Below, in pieces: positions 37,062-46,195 of a stretch of DNA of 64,000 nucleotides (position 1 is its first letter; each line of letters begins with the position of its first letter). The stretch comes from CAVUMR01 sp963742715 (GTDB lineage: Bacteria > Actinomycetota > Actinomycetes > Mycobacteriales > Micromonosporaceae). The position numbers and the translations under genes are program-made. The stretch is taken from the NCBI GenBank assembly GCA_963742715.1, contig CAVUMR010000003.1:1178001-1242000 (forward strand). Direction: 5' to 3'. Under the pieces are notes generated by a model. It was not told the DNA's origin. It ran no database searches and saw only the letters and a list, made by a program, of their open reading frames with translations.

Positions 37062-37891
37062 CGGGCCGCCACCTCGGCGATCCGGGCCGGATCCACAGTG
37101 GACAGACGCATCGACCAGAGCAGTCCGGCCACCTGCAGTACGAGCGTGCCCAGCGCACAGGCCGCACCCCAGGTTGTGTGCAGCAGCACCTGTACCGGAT
37201 CGGCACCGATCCCGTACCCGAGCAGCACGCCCGCCAACGGCAACGCGGCCAGCAGCATCGCGGTCGTACGGGTGCCCGCGGTCTGTGCCTCCGCGGCCCG
37301 CCGCGCCTGTTCGACCGACCGCAGTTCGGCGTCGAGCCGGTCGAGTACCTCGGCCAGCGCGGCACCGCTTGCCTCGGCCAGCCGCCACGCCGTGACGAGC
37401 CGGCGCGCGACCATGCCTCGTACCGGATCAGCGGTGGCCGCCTGGACCGTTCCGAACGGATCCCGGTCCGGTACGCCCGGAGCCAGCAGCGGCAACGCGG
37501 CACGCAGCGCATCGTGCGGACTCAGCCCCGCGCGCAGGTCGCCGGCGAGCGACGCGACACCGTCCAGTGCGTCGGCAAGCTGCCGTTCGGCCCGCCGCCG
37601 TGCCCGGGCACGCAGCACGAGCTCGGCCGCGAGTCCGCAGTACGCGGCGGCCAGAACGGCGGCCACCGGCCCGAACGGAACCGCGACGACCAGCGCGGCC
37701 GTACCGGCGGTGAGCGCGCCAGCGGTACGCCGAGCGACCAGCCGGTCCAGGACGGCGCCGAACAGCGCGCGTGGGTCGCGGGCCGGCGAGGGTGGGCCGA
37801 GGAGGCGCCGCAGCCGGTACCGGGCGGCTCGGCTCGGCCCGGCCACGACAGCGATCGCCGCGGCCAGCAACAGCACAGGGGCGGCGATCAT
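37058..37891 (-). CDS. tadB: TadB-like type II secretion F family protein
   Basis: 277 residues. Hydrophobic segments near 5-17, 65-90, 205-225 and 235-260 flank a cytoplasmic helical domain with LADALDGVASLAGDLRAGLSPHDAL and LAEVLDRLDAELRSVEQARR. It pairs with TadC as the inner-membrane platform. The start at 37891 was chosen because it overlaps the TadA stop (ATGA). An ATG at 37900 is also in frame. Confidence 0.88.
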   Translation of the reverse strand: MIAAPVLLLAAAIAVVAGPSRAARYRLRRLLGPPSPARDPRALFGAVLDRLVARRTAGALTAGTAALVVAVPFGPVAAVLAAAYCGLAAELVLRARARRRAERQLADALDGVASLAGDLRAGLSPHDALRAALPLLAPGVPDRDPFGTVQAATADPVRGMVARRLVTAWRLAEASGAALAEVLDRLDAELRSVEQARRAAEAQTAGTRTTAMLLAALPLAGVLLGYGIGADPVQVLLHTTWGAACALGTLVLQVAGLLWSMRLSTVDPARIAEVAAR

Positions 37892-39144
37892 CGGGCACAT
37901 CCGGCTGGACGGGACCGCAGGACCGGCGGCACCGGTACGCCCCGCTGGTCGAGCATCGCGGCGAGCACTCCGGCGGCGGGGCCGACACCTCGGCCGTAAC
38001 GCCACGCCGATACGGCCACGACCCGCCGTGTCGCCTCATCGGCGCGGAGGACGCAGATCTCGTCGAGCACGCGACCGGTACTGCTTCGGCGAACCTGTAC
38101 GACCACCTGCAACGCGGCGGCCAGTTGGGCGTGCAACGCGTCGCGGGCCAGGCCACCGGTGGCGCCGAGCGCCTCCAGTCGGGCCGGTACGTCCGCGGGA
38201 GCGTTGGCGTGCAGGGTCCCGGCCCCGCCGTCGTGGCCGGTATTGAGCGCGGCGAGGAGTTCCACCACCTCGGCACCGCGACACTCGCCCACCACGATCC
38301 GGTCCGGCCGCATCCGCAGTGCCTGCCGTACCAGTTCGCGCATGGTGATCTCACCGGCGCCTTCGGCATTCGCGGTACGCCCTTCGAGCGGTACGACGTG
38401 GGGATGCGCCGGCCGCAGCTCGGCGGCGTCCTCCACGATCACGATCCGCTCGTCGGGCGGTACCAGTCCGAGCAGCGTGCTGAGCAGCGTTGTCTTGCCC
38501 GAGCCGGTACCGCCGGTGACCAGGTACGCCAGTTTCGACGCCACGATCGCCTCGAGTACCGGCGCGATGGGTTCCGGAACGGTGCCCGCGGAGCTGAGGT
38601 CGGCAAGCGTGAACGAGCGCGGCCGGAACGTGCGCAGAGACAGGTACGGTCCGCGGGTCGCGACCGGCGGCAGCACCGCGTGCAGCCGGGTACCGTTGGG
38701 CAGCCGCGCGTCGACGTACGGATGCGAGTCGTCGAGCCGCCGACCGCAGGCGGCCGAGAGCCGTTGCGCGAGCTGTCGTACCTCGGCGGCGTCGCGGAAG
38801 CCCGACCGAACCTGCTCGAGCCCGCCGCCCCGATCCACCCATACCTCTTCCGGCCCGTTCACCAGCACATCGGTGACCACGGGATCGCCGAGCAGCGGGT
38901 CGAGTGGACCGGCGCCCACCAGTTGTTGACGGAGCTGGTCGGCGAGGCCAAGCACGGTGGTGTCGCTGACCGCGGCGGCCTTCTCGGCCCGTACGGCGGT
39001 GACGATGGCGGCCGGGGTCGCGGCGGTACCGGTGCTGGCCAACCGCTGGCGAACCCGCGCGACCAGGTCGGGATCGACCTCGACACCGCGTCGCGGGCGG
39101 GCGGCAACGATCGGAACGGGGGTACGGGTGCCGGTTGAGGTCAT
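37888..39144 (-). CDS. tadA: TadA/CpaF-type secretion ATPase
   Basis: 418 residues. It powers assembly of the Flp/Tad pilus. An N-terminal helical domain carries LLGDPVVTDVLVNGPEEVWV. The ATPase core has Walker A VTGGTGSGKTTLL, Asp box IVIVEDAAEL, Walker B RPDRIVVGECRGAE and the His box GTLHANAP. It is coupled at both ends by ATGA overlaps, to Ssd upstream and TadB downstream. Confidence 0.93.
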   Translation of the reverse strand: MTSTGTRTPVPIVAARPRRGVEVDPDLVARVRQRLASTGTAATPAAIVTAVRAEKAAAVSDTTVLGLADQLRQQLVGAGPLDPLLGDPVVTDVLVNGPEEVWVDRGGGLEQVRSGFRDAAEVRQLAQRLSAACGRRLDDSHPYVDARLPNGTRLHAVLPPVATRGPYLSLRTFRPRSFTLADLSSAGTVPEPIAPVLEAIVASKLAYLVTGGTGSGKTTLLSTLLGLVPPDERIVIVEDAAELRPAHPHVVPLEGRTANAEGAGEITMRELVRQALRMRPDRIVVGECRGAEVVELLAALNTGHDGGAGTLHANAPADVPARLEALGATGGLARDALHAQLAAALQVVVQVRRSSTGRVLDEICVLRADEATRRVVAVSAWRYGRGVGPAAGVLAAMLDQRGVPVPPVLRSRPAGCAR

Positions 39145-40238
39145 GCCGCGGTCCGGTCGCGACTGGTGAGACCGGCGAGAAGTTCGCGGCACACCTCGGC
39201 GAGCGGCCCGGTGCCCCGGGCCGCGGGCTGCTCCCCCCGTTCGAGCGCGCGAGCCAGCCCCGGATCCGGTCGCAGCGTGGCGGCCAGCGGCAGGCCGAGC
39301 GCCGTGGCGATCTCCACCGGCCGCAGGCCGGCCGGCGCCGGCCCACGTACCACCACCTCGAGGCGGGCGCACTGCGGCCCGATCCGACTCGCCACCCGGG
39401 CGGCCGCCGCGCAGGCACGCACCTCGGCCGGTACGACCAGGAAGACAACGTCGGCGGCCTCGAACGCGCCCAGAGCCGGCTCGTCGAGGTGCCGCGGCAG
39501 GTCGACGATCGCCAGGTCGCTGCCGCGCCGGGCGGCATCCAACGCCGCCACCATGGCATCGCCGGTCAGCTCGACCGGATCACCGCGATCCCACGAGAGC
39601 GCGATCAGGTCCCCGGCGCGGGGCAACGAGTCGTAGAGCGCCGGCACGCTCATCCGGCCCTGCACGCCGGCCAGGTCCGGCCACCGTAGGCCGTTCGAGT
39701 TCTCCCAGCCGAGCAGGAGGTCGACACCGCCACCCAGCGGATCGGCGTCGATCAGCATGACGCGGCCCCGGTCCCGTACCGCGGTAACCGCCAGGCCGGC
39801 GGCGAGCACGCTGGCGCCGGCGCCACCGCGACCGCCCACCACGCCGATGACCTGCCCGGTCACGGCCGGCTCGGTTCCGGCGGCGGCAAACCGTTCCACC
39901 AGCCACGACTCTGCCGCGGGCAGCAGCACGACATGCTCGGCGCCCAGTCGGCCGGCCATCGCCCACGCGTCGTCCTCGGCGGTGGCGTCCGGGCCGAGCC
40001 CGGCGACGAGCACCACCTGGGTGCGCCGGGGCAACCGGGCCCGGATGCAGGCCGGTGCCGCGTCCCGGGCGATCACGACGAGCGGAGCCACCGACCACAG
40101 CGACCGCGCGGCGGCCGGATCGGGCGCCACATCGACTTCTCCGAAGCCGACCGCGGCGAGCCGGAGCAACTCGTCGAGCAGCTCTGGATCGGCGGTGATC
40201 ACCAACGGTCGGGCGCGGTCAGCGCCAGGGGTAGCCAC
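39141..40238 (-). CDS. ssd: Septum-site determining/CpaE-like protein
   Basis: 365 residues. A receiver-like N-terminal half (about 1-120, lacking the phosphorylatable Asp pattern) precedes a MinD/ParA-like NTPase half. That half shows VVGGRGGAGASVLAAGLA (deviant Walker A, with Gly-Ala in place of Lys-Thr), MLIDADPLGGGVDLLLG and LAIVDLPRHLDEPAL. It corresponds to Rv3660c (Ssd) and to CpaE/TadZ proteins that place the Tad machine at poles or septa. It is the first gene of the tad operon. GGAGG precedes the GTG. Confidence 0.88.
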   Translation of the reverse strand: MATPGADRARPLVITADPELLDELLRLAAVGFGEVDVAPDPAAARSLWSVAPLVVIARDAAPACIRARLPRRTQVVLVAGLGPDATAEDDAWAMAGRLGAEHVVLLPAAESWLVERFAAAGTEPAVTGQVIGVVGGRGGAGASVLAAGLAVTAVRDRGRVMLIDADPLGGGVDLLLGWENSNGLRWPDLAGVQGRMSVPALYDSLPRAGDLIALSWDRGDPVELTGDAMVAALDAARRGSDLAIVDLPRHLDEPALGAFEAADVVFLVVPAEVRACAAAARVASRIGPQCARLEVVVRGPAPAGLRPVEIATALGLPLAATLRPDPGLARALERGEQPAARGTGPLAEVCRELLAGLTSRDRTAA

Positions 40239-40321
40239 AACGGCCTCCGGGAGTCAGCGGAACGGCGACGGAGCAACCGTTGCGGGGCTTCCCGGCCCGG
40301 CCAACCGGGCAGAGGGCGTGC

Positions 40322-40349
40322 TGTGGACAGCGAAGGGGGCTGTGGACGA
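40322..40349. promoter_or_regulatory. Pair of DnaA-box-like sites upstream of the tad operon
   Basis: TGTGGACAG (40322-40330) and TGTGGACGA (40341-40349) are each close to the complement of TTGTCCACA, 19 bp apart. They lie about 85 bp upstream of ssd. Confidence 0.35.
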
Positions 40350-40491
40350 CGCGACGAACTGACCGATCGTGTGCTACGGCAGGGACCGACAAGCCGCCGC
40401 GACGCACCCGATCCCGAACCGGGCCTGAACGCGCTCGGCCGATGCCCAGGCGCTGCCTCCGTGACGCCCTTCCCGGAAGGCGTACGGCGCG

Positions 40492-41142
40492 TTAAGCCGG
40501 GCGGGAGGCGCCATCCGGCCAGGCGACGACGCAGACACGGTTGCCGGCGCGGTCGGCGAGGATCCAGGCGCTTGGGGCTTCGGAATCGTCGATGATGCGG
40601 CCACCGGCGGCCAGAGCCGCGGCCAGGCGCTGCTCGGCGTGTTCGCGGGCGACGGACACGTCTACGTGCATCGCGTGACGCAGGGGCTTGGCCGGGTCGA
40701 GATCCTGCATCCAGACCACCGATCCGTGGCCGAGGGGGTCAACGCCGTTGTCGTCGTCCAACTCGGCGTACCCGAGGACCGCCCGCCAGAAGCCGACGTC
40801 GATCGTGTCGGGCTTGGCCGCGATAGCCAGCTGCACCTCTTGCGCCCGGGAGCGGTCGGCCGTGGCTCCGTGTTCCCGGGCCACCGCGGACACCGCGCGG
40901 GCCAGCTCGACATGCCGCTGCTCGAGCTGGAAGATGCCGCGGGTCAGTCGCACGGTGAGCTGGCCGTCGGCGAGCGTCATCAGCGCGTCGTCCAGTCCGG
41001 AGACCTGCGCCACCGCCTCGGCCAGCCGGGCCGCGTCGACCAGCGACGGTACGCGGAAGACCGCCATCGCGCCGCCGTGCAGCACCACCCAGTCGGCGAC
41101 ACCCTCTGCGGCGAGGAACTGCCGCCACCCCTGCTCGCTCAT
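40492..41142 (-). CDS. Pterin-dehydratase-like / VOC fusion protein
   Basis: 216 residues. Residues about 1-100 resemble a pterin-4a-carbinolamine dehydratase (DAARLAEAVAQVSGLDDAL...LTVRLTRGIFQLEQRHVELARAVS), but the HHPD catalytic motif is replaced by GLDDA. Residues about 110-216 are a VOC/glyoxalase-like domain (VGFWRAVLGYAELDDDN, LRHAMHVDVSV, RIIDDSEAP, ADRAGNRVCVVAWPD). It is probably non-dehydratase, possibly ligand-binding. The ATG at 41142 was chosen for MSEQGWR; codons at 41151 and 41154 are alternatives. Confidence 0.8.
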   Translation of the reverse strand: MSEQGWRQFLAAEGVADWVVLHGGAMAVFRVPSLVDAARLAEAVAQVSGLDDALMTLADGQLTVRLTRGIFQLEQRHVELARAVSAVAREHGATADRSRAQEVQLAIAAKPDTIDVGFWRAVLGYAELDDDNGVDPLGHGSVVWMQDLDPAKPLRHAMHVDVSVAREHAEQRLAAALAAGGRIIDDSEAPSAWILADRAGNRVCVVAWPDGASRPA

Positions 41143-41748
41143 GGCCACCATCATCGCGAAACCAGTTGAGTCCGGGAATGGGACGACCCCCGCCGGGGGG
41201 TGGCGGGGGTCGTCGGGGTCCGGCTCCGGGGGGGTCGAGCCGAACCCACTCAGCGGTCACGGGGGGGTGCAACCGCCGAGGCCTTCGGATGCCGCATCTT
41301 AGCGGCAACACGGTAACGCATCACTACCTGAAACAAGCATGCCTGACGAAATGCCATCACGTCGAGAGGTACAACCTGAACATGCCGCAACACGTCGAGT
41401 AGCCGCAGGTCAACCACTTGCCCGCTAAGCCGGTATAACCACACTAGCCGGTTCTGTACCGGTCGAGTAGTAGCGGATCGGGGCGTTGCCCGGCACGACA
41501 AACGCCCTGCTCAGGCGGCGATTCGTGCAACATTGCACAGCCCGGGGATGAAACCGGACTCGGATCGGCGACGCAGGGCCGTACCGCGGCACCATGACGG
41601 GTGCCCCACCGGCACACCAGCGAAACTCGAGGCCGACCGCCGGCGGGCGCACCTGGCCCGGCCATCACCCGCCGGGATTCGGCGCCACCATCACGATCTG
41701 GGCCGCGCCACGCTGCCGGGTGGCGCGGTACATCTAGACTTTTCGCCC
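41143..41748. other. Divergent intergenic region with AT-richer patch
   Basis: About 600 bp. 41170-41280 is G-rich; 41300-41460 is clearly lower in GC than anything nearby. On the minus strand a short frame (41250 to about 41430) codes a peptide ending MRYRVAAKMRHPKASAV. It has mixed codon use and no ribosome site, so I do not call it. The right end holds the TAGACT box of the phosphatase gene. Confidence 0.4.
41735..41740 (+). promoter_or_regulatory. -10 box of a leaderless gene
   Basis: TAGACT ends 8 nt before the GTG start of the HAD phosphatase, placing the transcript start at or next to the start codon. Confidence 0.5.
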
Positions 41749-42552
41749 GTGGCCCGCAGTGCCGCGTTCTTCGATCTCGACAAGACGGTCATCGCCAAGT
41801 CGAGCGCTCTCGCTTTCGGTCGGCCCTTCTACCGGGACGGCCTGATGACCCGGCGGGACGTGCTGACGTCGGCGTACTCCCAGCTTGTCTATCTGGTCGG
41901 GGGCGCCGACGAGGAGCAGATGGCGCGTACCCGCGACTATCTGGCAGCCCTGTGCCGGGGCTGGCCGGTGGACCAGGTCCGGCAGACCGTCCGGGAAACC
42001 CTGCAGGAGCTGATCGTCCCGTTCGTGTACGCCGAGGCGACCGCGCTCATCGAGGAGCACCGCGCCGCCGGCCGCGACGTCGTCCTGGTGTCGTCCTCGG
42101 CGGACGAGATGGTCCGGCCGATCGGCGAGCTGATCGGAGTGGACGACGTCATCGCCACCCGCATGGTGGTGGCCGACGGGCACTTCACCGGCGAGGTCGA
42201 CTTCTTCGCGGCCGGGCCCTACAAGGCCACCGCGGTGCGGGAACGGGCCAGCCGGGACGGGTACGACCTGACCGACTGTTACGCGTACTCCGACTCGATC
42301 AGCGACGTACCGCTGCTCGAATGCGTGGGTCATCCGACCGCGGTCAACCCGGACCGGGCGCTGCGACGGGTCGCGCTGGAGCGGGACTGGCCGGTGCTCG
42401 CGTTCCGGCATCCGGTACCGCTGCAGCGCCGGTTCGGCACCCTGCCGCGACCGAGCATCCCGGCCGCCGCGGTCGCGGTGCTCGTCGGCGCCGCGGCGGT
42501 CGCCGGACTGGCCTGGTACGGGCGATACCGGAGGTCCCGGGCCGCGGCCTGA
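41749..42552 (+). CDS. HAD-IB family phosphatase
   Basis: 267 residues. Motif I FFDLDKTVI carries the nucleophile Asp. Motif II is VLVSSSA, motif III K in GPYKATAVRE and motif IV AYSDSISDVPLLE. The cap is of the C1 helical type, as in SerB-like IB hydrolases. The C-terminal 30 residues form a hydrophobic helix (AAAVAVLVGAAAVAGLAW) followed by RRSR, so the enzyme is probably membrane-tethered. The substrate (phosphoserine, phospholipid or other) is unknown. It matches Rv3661, which also follows ssd. The GTG start seems leaderless. Confidence 0.87.
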   Translation: MARSAAFFDLDKTVIAKSSALAFGRPFYRDGLMTRRDVLTSAYSQLVYLVGGADEEQMARTRDYLAALCRGWPVDQVRQTVRETLQELIVPFVYAEATALIEEHRAAGRDVVLVSSSADEMVRPIGELIGVDDVIATRMVVADGHFTGEVDFFAAGPYKATAVRERASRDGYDLTDCYAYSDSISDVPLLECVGHPTAVNPDRALRRVALERDWPVLAFRHPVPLQRRFGTLPRPSIPAAAVAVLVGAAAVAGLAWYGRYRRSRAAA

Positions 42553-43017
42553 GCCGGGCCGACGACCCCCGCGCCGGGTCTCCCCCGTCGCGCGCCGACC
42601 GGCTCCCCCGACAATCAATTACCCGATGGGGTACCCGCTGGGAAGAGCTCCGGCGGCGCGTCCGCAAGGTCCACCCGCGGGCGTACCCGACACGCCGGAG
42701 TAATGCCGATCGGTCTGGCGGAAAGCCTGGCGTGCGCGCCGTCAGCGGCGTAGAACAGAGGTGCGGACTCCACCCGGCGAGCGGGCTCAGTTCCCCTCCT
42801 CGAGGCGGGCTCCGCGCACGGCCACCGGGCACCCACGCGCGACCAGCCGCGGGAGGCGCGTCGAGTCGGGACCACATCGGTTTCCGCCTCGAACGACAAG
42901 GTGCACGCTTGGTAACCCGGCCTGGACGTGCCGGTGACGGCGCCTCCTGGTGGGGCGCCGTCCACGCGTCCGGGCCCATTTCCCGAGCCTGCCGCAGAGC
43001 CGAGCGTGCGGCATGCG
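42553..43017. other. Gene-free gap between convergent genes
   Basis: 465 bp. It has no convincing frame on either strand and no recognised RNA. It contains an inverted pair GACGGCGCC/GGCGCCGTC at about 42936-42963 that might terminate transcription. Confidence 0.4.
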
Positions 43018-43785
43018 TCAGCGGTCGAGCAGCTCCGTACAGAGCGCGGTGGTCTCCGCCGCGCCGGCCACCGTCGCGCCGGCGCAGTGCCGCAGCCACG
43101 CGCGTACGCCATCCGGGGTTCCGGTTGCGAATGTGCCCATCCCACCGAGGTATTCCGGCTGCACCGCCAGGTGCCCGATCTCGGGCACGAGCAATCCGCG
43201 CGGGTCCAGGCCGTACGCCATCATGGTCAGTCTTGCGGCGGCGCGGGCCACCACGCCGTTCGGGCCGGCGAACGGCCGCAGCGTCAGCAGTTCGCCGTGC
43301 ACCACGGCCGCGATCAGCAGCGCCGGCGCGGAGGTGCCCCCGGAAATCAGCCCGGCCAGGCTCTCCAGCCGGCCACCCACCTGGTCCGCCGGCAACGGCG
43401 ACTCGGTCGGCCGGCCGAGCAGCGGCTCGGCCACCGCGTCGCGGGCGGCGAGCAGGTGCAGCCGGGCGAGCACCTGCCACGGCGCCCGCCGCCAGGTGTC
43501 GGTCAGGCCGGTGAGCGCACCGGCCACCCGCAGCGCGCCCTGCACGACCGGATCGGTGACCGTGCCGGTGCGGACCTCGGCCAGGTCGTAACCCCGGCCC
43601 TCCAGCGCCGCCGACGCGGCGGCCGACCGGAGTGCGGCCTCGGCCGCCGCCGGGCCACCCTGGCGGCGCAGCGCGCGGTGGGCCAGCGCGGCGTCCACCG
43701 CCACCCGGGCCTCGTCAAAGGCGTCGGCGACCCCGGTCAGGTCAAGCAGCGGAGCCAGCGGATCTCCGGTCCGGGCGGCCATCAT
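43018..43785 (-). CDS. Fic-fold protein with degenerate active site
   Basis: 255 residues, all helical. AAVVHGELLTLRPFAGPNGVVARAAARL (about 175-203) aligns with the Fic motif HPFxxGNGR, but the catalytic His is Arg (LRPF) and the final GNGR reads PNGVVAR. AMPylation is therefore unlikely. An N-terminal AALEGRGYDLAEV segment is similar to the inhibitory/clamp helix region. It is often named oxidoreductase in related genomes, without support. TACCGT lies 7 nt before the ATG at 43785 and there is no ribosome site, so it is probably leaderless. ATG 43782 is an alternative. Confidence 0.7.
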   Translation of the reverse strand: MMAARTGDPLAPLLDLTGVADAFDEARVAVDAALAHRALRRQGGPAAAEAALRSAAASAALEGRGYDLAEVRTGTVTDPVVQGALRVAGALTGLTDTWRRAPWQVLARLHLLAARDAVAEPLLGRPTESPLPADQVGGRLESLAGLISGGTSAPALLIAAVVHGELLTLRPFAGPNGVVARAAARLTMMAYGLDPRGLLVPEIGHLAVQPEYLGGMGTFATGTPDGVRAWLRHCAGATVAGAAETTALCTELLDR

Positions 43786-43912
43786 CTGATCGACGGTACC
43801 GGTCGGCCGACATTCCCCACTCGCGAGCGGCACCGCCGCGACGGCGACCAGCCCAACTGTTCGCTCCCGGCGATCTGGGCACGGTAATGCTGGTGACACG
43901 GCGGCGTCACGG

Positions 43913-43940
43913 CTGTCCACAGCCGCGCTGGTTATCCACA
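43913..43940. promoter_or_regulatory. Pair of DnaA boxes upstream of acs
   Basis: CTGTCCACA (43913-43921) and TTATCCACA (43932-43940; exact consensus) are 19 bp apart in the same orientation, between the Fic-like gene and acs. Confidence 0.45.
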
Positions 43941-44022
43941 GCGGGTGCGGGCACCCTCGCGGGGTGATCCAGCCGGCACTAGGTTGACGCGTGAGGCACG
44001 TTCTCGAGAGGGAGTTCCGCCG

Positions 44023-46020
44023 ATGACTGACACGGCCAACACCTCCGCCGGAAGCGGCGGTGCGCTGTCGAACCTGTTGCACGAGACCAGGCGCTTCGAG
44101 CCGCCGGCTGATCTCGCCGCGGCGGCCAACGTCAAGGCGGACGCCTACGCCACCGCCTCGGACGACCGGCTCGCGTTCTGGGCCGAGCAGGCCAAGCGGC
44201 TGGACTGGGCACAGCCGTGGGAGCAGGTGCTCGACTGGAGCAACCCGCCGTTCGCCAAGTGGTTCGTCGGCGGCAAGCTCAACGTGGCATACAACTGCGT
44301 GGACCGGCACGTCGAGGCCGGCAACGGTGAGAAGGTCGCGTTCCACTGGGAGGGCGAGCCGGGCGACACCCGCACGATCACCTATGCCGACCTGCAGAGC
44401 ATGGTGTGCCGGGCCGCGAACGCGCTGCTCGAGCTGGGCGTCGGCACCGGTGACCGGGTCGCGATCTACATGCCGATGATTCCGGAGACGGTCGTCGCGA
44501 TGCTGGCCTGCGCCCGGATCGGCGCGCCGCACACGGTGGTCTTCGGCGGCTTCTCCGCCACCGCGCTGCGCGACCGGGTCCAGGACTGCGATGCCCGCGT
44601 GATCATCACCTCCGACGGTGGTTACCGGCGGGGTGCGGCCAGCGCGCTGAAGCCGGCCGTCGACGAAGCGGTCGAGTCGTGCCCGGACGTGCGCAATGTG
44701 CTGGTCGTGCGCCGCACCGAGCAGGACGTGCCGTGGACCGAGGGCCGCGACGTGTGGTGGCACGAGCTGGTGGACCGGCAGAGCAACGAGCACACGCCGG
44801 AGGCGTTCGACGCCGAGCACCCGCTGTATGTCATGTACACCTCGGGCACCACCGGCAAGCCGAAGGGCATCCTGCACACCAGCGGGGGCTACCTGACCCA
44901 GGTCGCGTGGACCCACTGGGCGGTCTTCGACGTCAAGCCGGAGACCGACATCTACTGGACCGCCGCCGACATCGGCTGGGTCACCGGCCACTCGTACATC
45001 GTGTACGGGCCATTGGCCAACGGCGTAACCAGCGTGATGTACGAGGGGACTCCGGACACCCCGCACAAGGGCCGGTGGTGGGAGCTCATCGACAAGTACA
45101 AGGTGACGATCCTCTACACCGCGCCGACCACGATCCGCACGTTCATGAAGTGGGGCGCCGAGGTGCCGGCCGAGTACGACCGGTCGACTCTGCGGCTGCT
45201 CGGCAGCGTCGGTGAGCCGATCAACCCCGAGGCGTACATCTGGTATCGCAAGAACATCGGCGACGACCGCACCCCGGTGGTGGACACCTGGTGGCAGACC
45301 GAGACCGGCGCCATCATGATCACTCCGCTTCCCGGCGTGACCAGCGGAAAGCCCGGTGCGGCAATGACTCCGCTGCCCGGCATCAGCGCTGACGTGGTGG
45401 ATGACGCCGGCGAGTCGGTGCCGAACGGCTCCGGCGGTTACCTCGTGCTGACCGAGCCGTGGCCGGCCATGCTGCGCACGCTGTGGGGTGACGACGACCG
45501 GTACGTGGAGACGTACTGGTCCCGCTACCCGGGGCGGTACTTCGCCGGCGACGGCGCGAAGAAGGACGACGACGGCGACCTGTGGCTGCTCGGCCGGGTG
45601 GACGACGTGATGAACATTTCCGGCCACCGGCTGTCCACCACCGAGATCGAGTCGGCCCTGGTCAGCCACGCGAAGGTGGCCGAGGCGGCGGTTGTCGGGG
45701 CCACCGACGAGACCACCGGTCAGGCCGTGGTGGCCTTCGTGATCCTGCGCGGCTCGGTACCGGAGGAGGAAGCGCAGGGCGAGGCCATCGCCAAGGAACT
45801 GCGCAACCACGTGGCCAAGGAGATCAGCCCGATCGCCAAGCCGCGGCAGATCCTGGTGGTGCAGGAGCTGCCGAAGACCCGGTCCGGCAAGATCATGCGT
45901 CGGCTGCTGCGGGACGTCGCGGAGAACCGTCAACTGGGTGACGTGACGACCCTGCAGGACTCGGCGGTGATGGACCTGATCCGGTCCGGGCTGGAGTCCG
46001 GCAAGGCCGACGAGGACTAG
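44023..46020 (+). CDS. acs: Acetyl-CoA synthetase (AMP-forming)
   Basis: 665 residues. It makes acetyl-CoA from acetate, ATP and CoA through acetyl-AMP. An N-terminal ACAS_N segment is followed by the P-loop YTSGTTGKPKG (about 272), VDTWWQTETG (adenine/acetate pocket, with the Trp that selects acetate), YFAGDGAKKDDDGD (hinge) and the C-terminal TRSGKIMRRLLR. The Lys in that last block is the catalytic residue and usual site of control by acetylation. GGAG lies about 10 nt before the ATG at 44023. No partner genes are apparent. Its place after the HAD and Fic-like genes matches Rv3667. Confidence 0.96.
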   Translation: MTDTANTSAGSGGALSNLLHETRRFEPPADLAAAANVKADAYATASDDRLAFWAEQAKRLDWAQPWEQVLDWSNPPFAKWFVGGKLNVAYNCVDRHVEAGNGEKVAFHWEGEPGDTRTITYADLQSMVCRAANALLELGVGTGDRVAIYMPMIPETVVAMLACARIGAPHTVVFGGFSATALRDRVQDCDARVIITSDGGYRRGAASALKPAVDEAVESCPDVRNVLVVRRTEQDVPWTEGRDVWWHELVDRQSNEHTPEAFDAEHPLYVMYTSGTTGKPKGILHTSGGYLTQVAWTHWAVFDVKPETDIYWTAADIGWVTGHSYIVYGPLANGVTSVMYEGTPDTPHKGRWWELIDKYKVTILYTAPTTIRTFMKWGAEVPAEYDRSTLRLLGSVGEPINPEAYIWYRKNIGDDRTPVVDTWWQTETGAIMITPLPGVTSGKPGAAMTPLPGISADVVDDAGESVPNGSGGYLVLTEPWPAMLRTLWGDDDRYVETYWSRYPGRYFAGDGAKKDDDGDLWLLGRVDDVMNISGHRLSTTEIESALVSHAKVAEAAVVGATDETTGQAVVAFVILRGSVPEEEAQGEAIAKELRNHVAKEISPIAKPRQILVVQELPKTRSGKIMRRLLRDVAENRQLGDVTTLQDSAVMDLIRSGLESGKADED

Positions 46021-46026
46021 AAAGCG

Positions 46027-46195
46027 TCAATCGCCGAGGGTCGCGAGGCCTCGGTGCCAGGGGTCGCGACGACCCAGTGCCGAGGCTCGCGAGGACCCCG
46101 GTGCCGGGTCGCGAGGGCCCGGTGCCGAGGCTCGCGGCCCGGTGCCGAGGACCACGACAACCCGGTGCCGAGGAGTCGCGACGGCTCGGTGCCAT
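46027..46195. repeat. Degenerate ~20-bp repeats after acs
   Basis: About eight irregular copies of a motif like cggtgccgaggctcgcga. The rest of the 46021-46572 gap holds no gene. A ccttaa element at 46415 recurs before the second M6 gene. Confidence 0.6.

Noticed and set aside
37008..40604. Reading frames on the plus strand through the tad operon
   Set aside because: Repeated Arg/Ser/Pro proteins with no start signals. The minus-strand genes are coupled by ATGA overlaps.
41166..41402. Short plus-strand frame ending in NLNMPQHVE
   Set aside because: It starts inside a G-rich low-complexity run and has no ribosome site or family.
42553..43017. Possible RNase P RNA or other structured RNA
   Set aside because: The conserved GAAAGTCC and other core sequences are absent, and no convincing fold was found by eye.
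43893..43910. CRP/GlxR-type site GTGAC...GTCAC upstream of acs
   Set aside because: The half-sites are separated by two to four bases too many for a CRP-family site.
43945..45933. Long antisense frame opposite acs
   Set aside because: Shadow of a strong, conserved gene in the same codon register.
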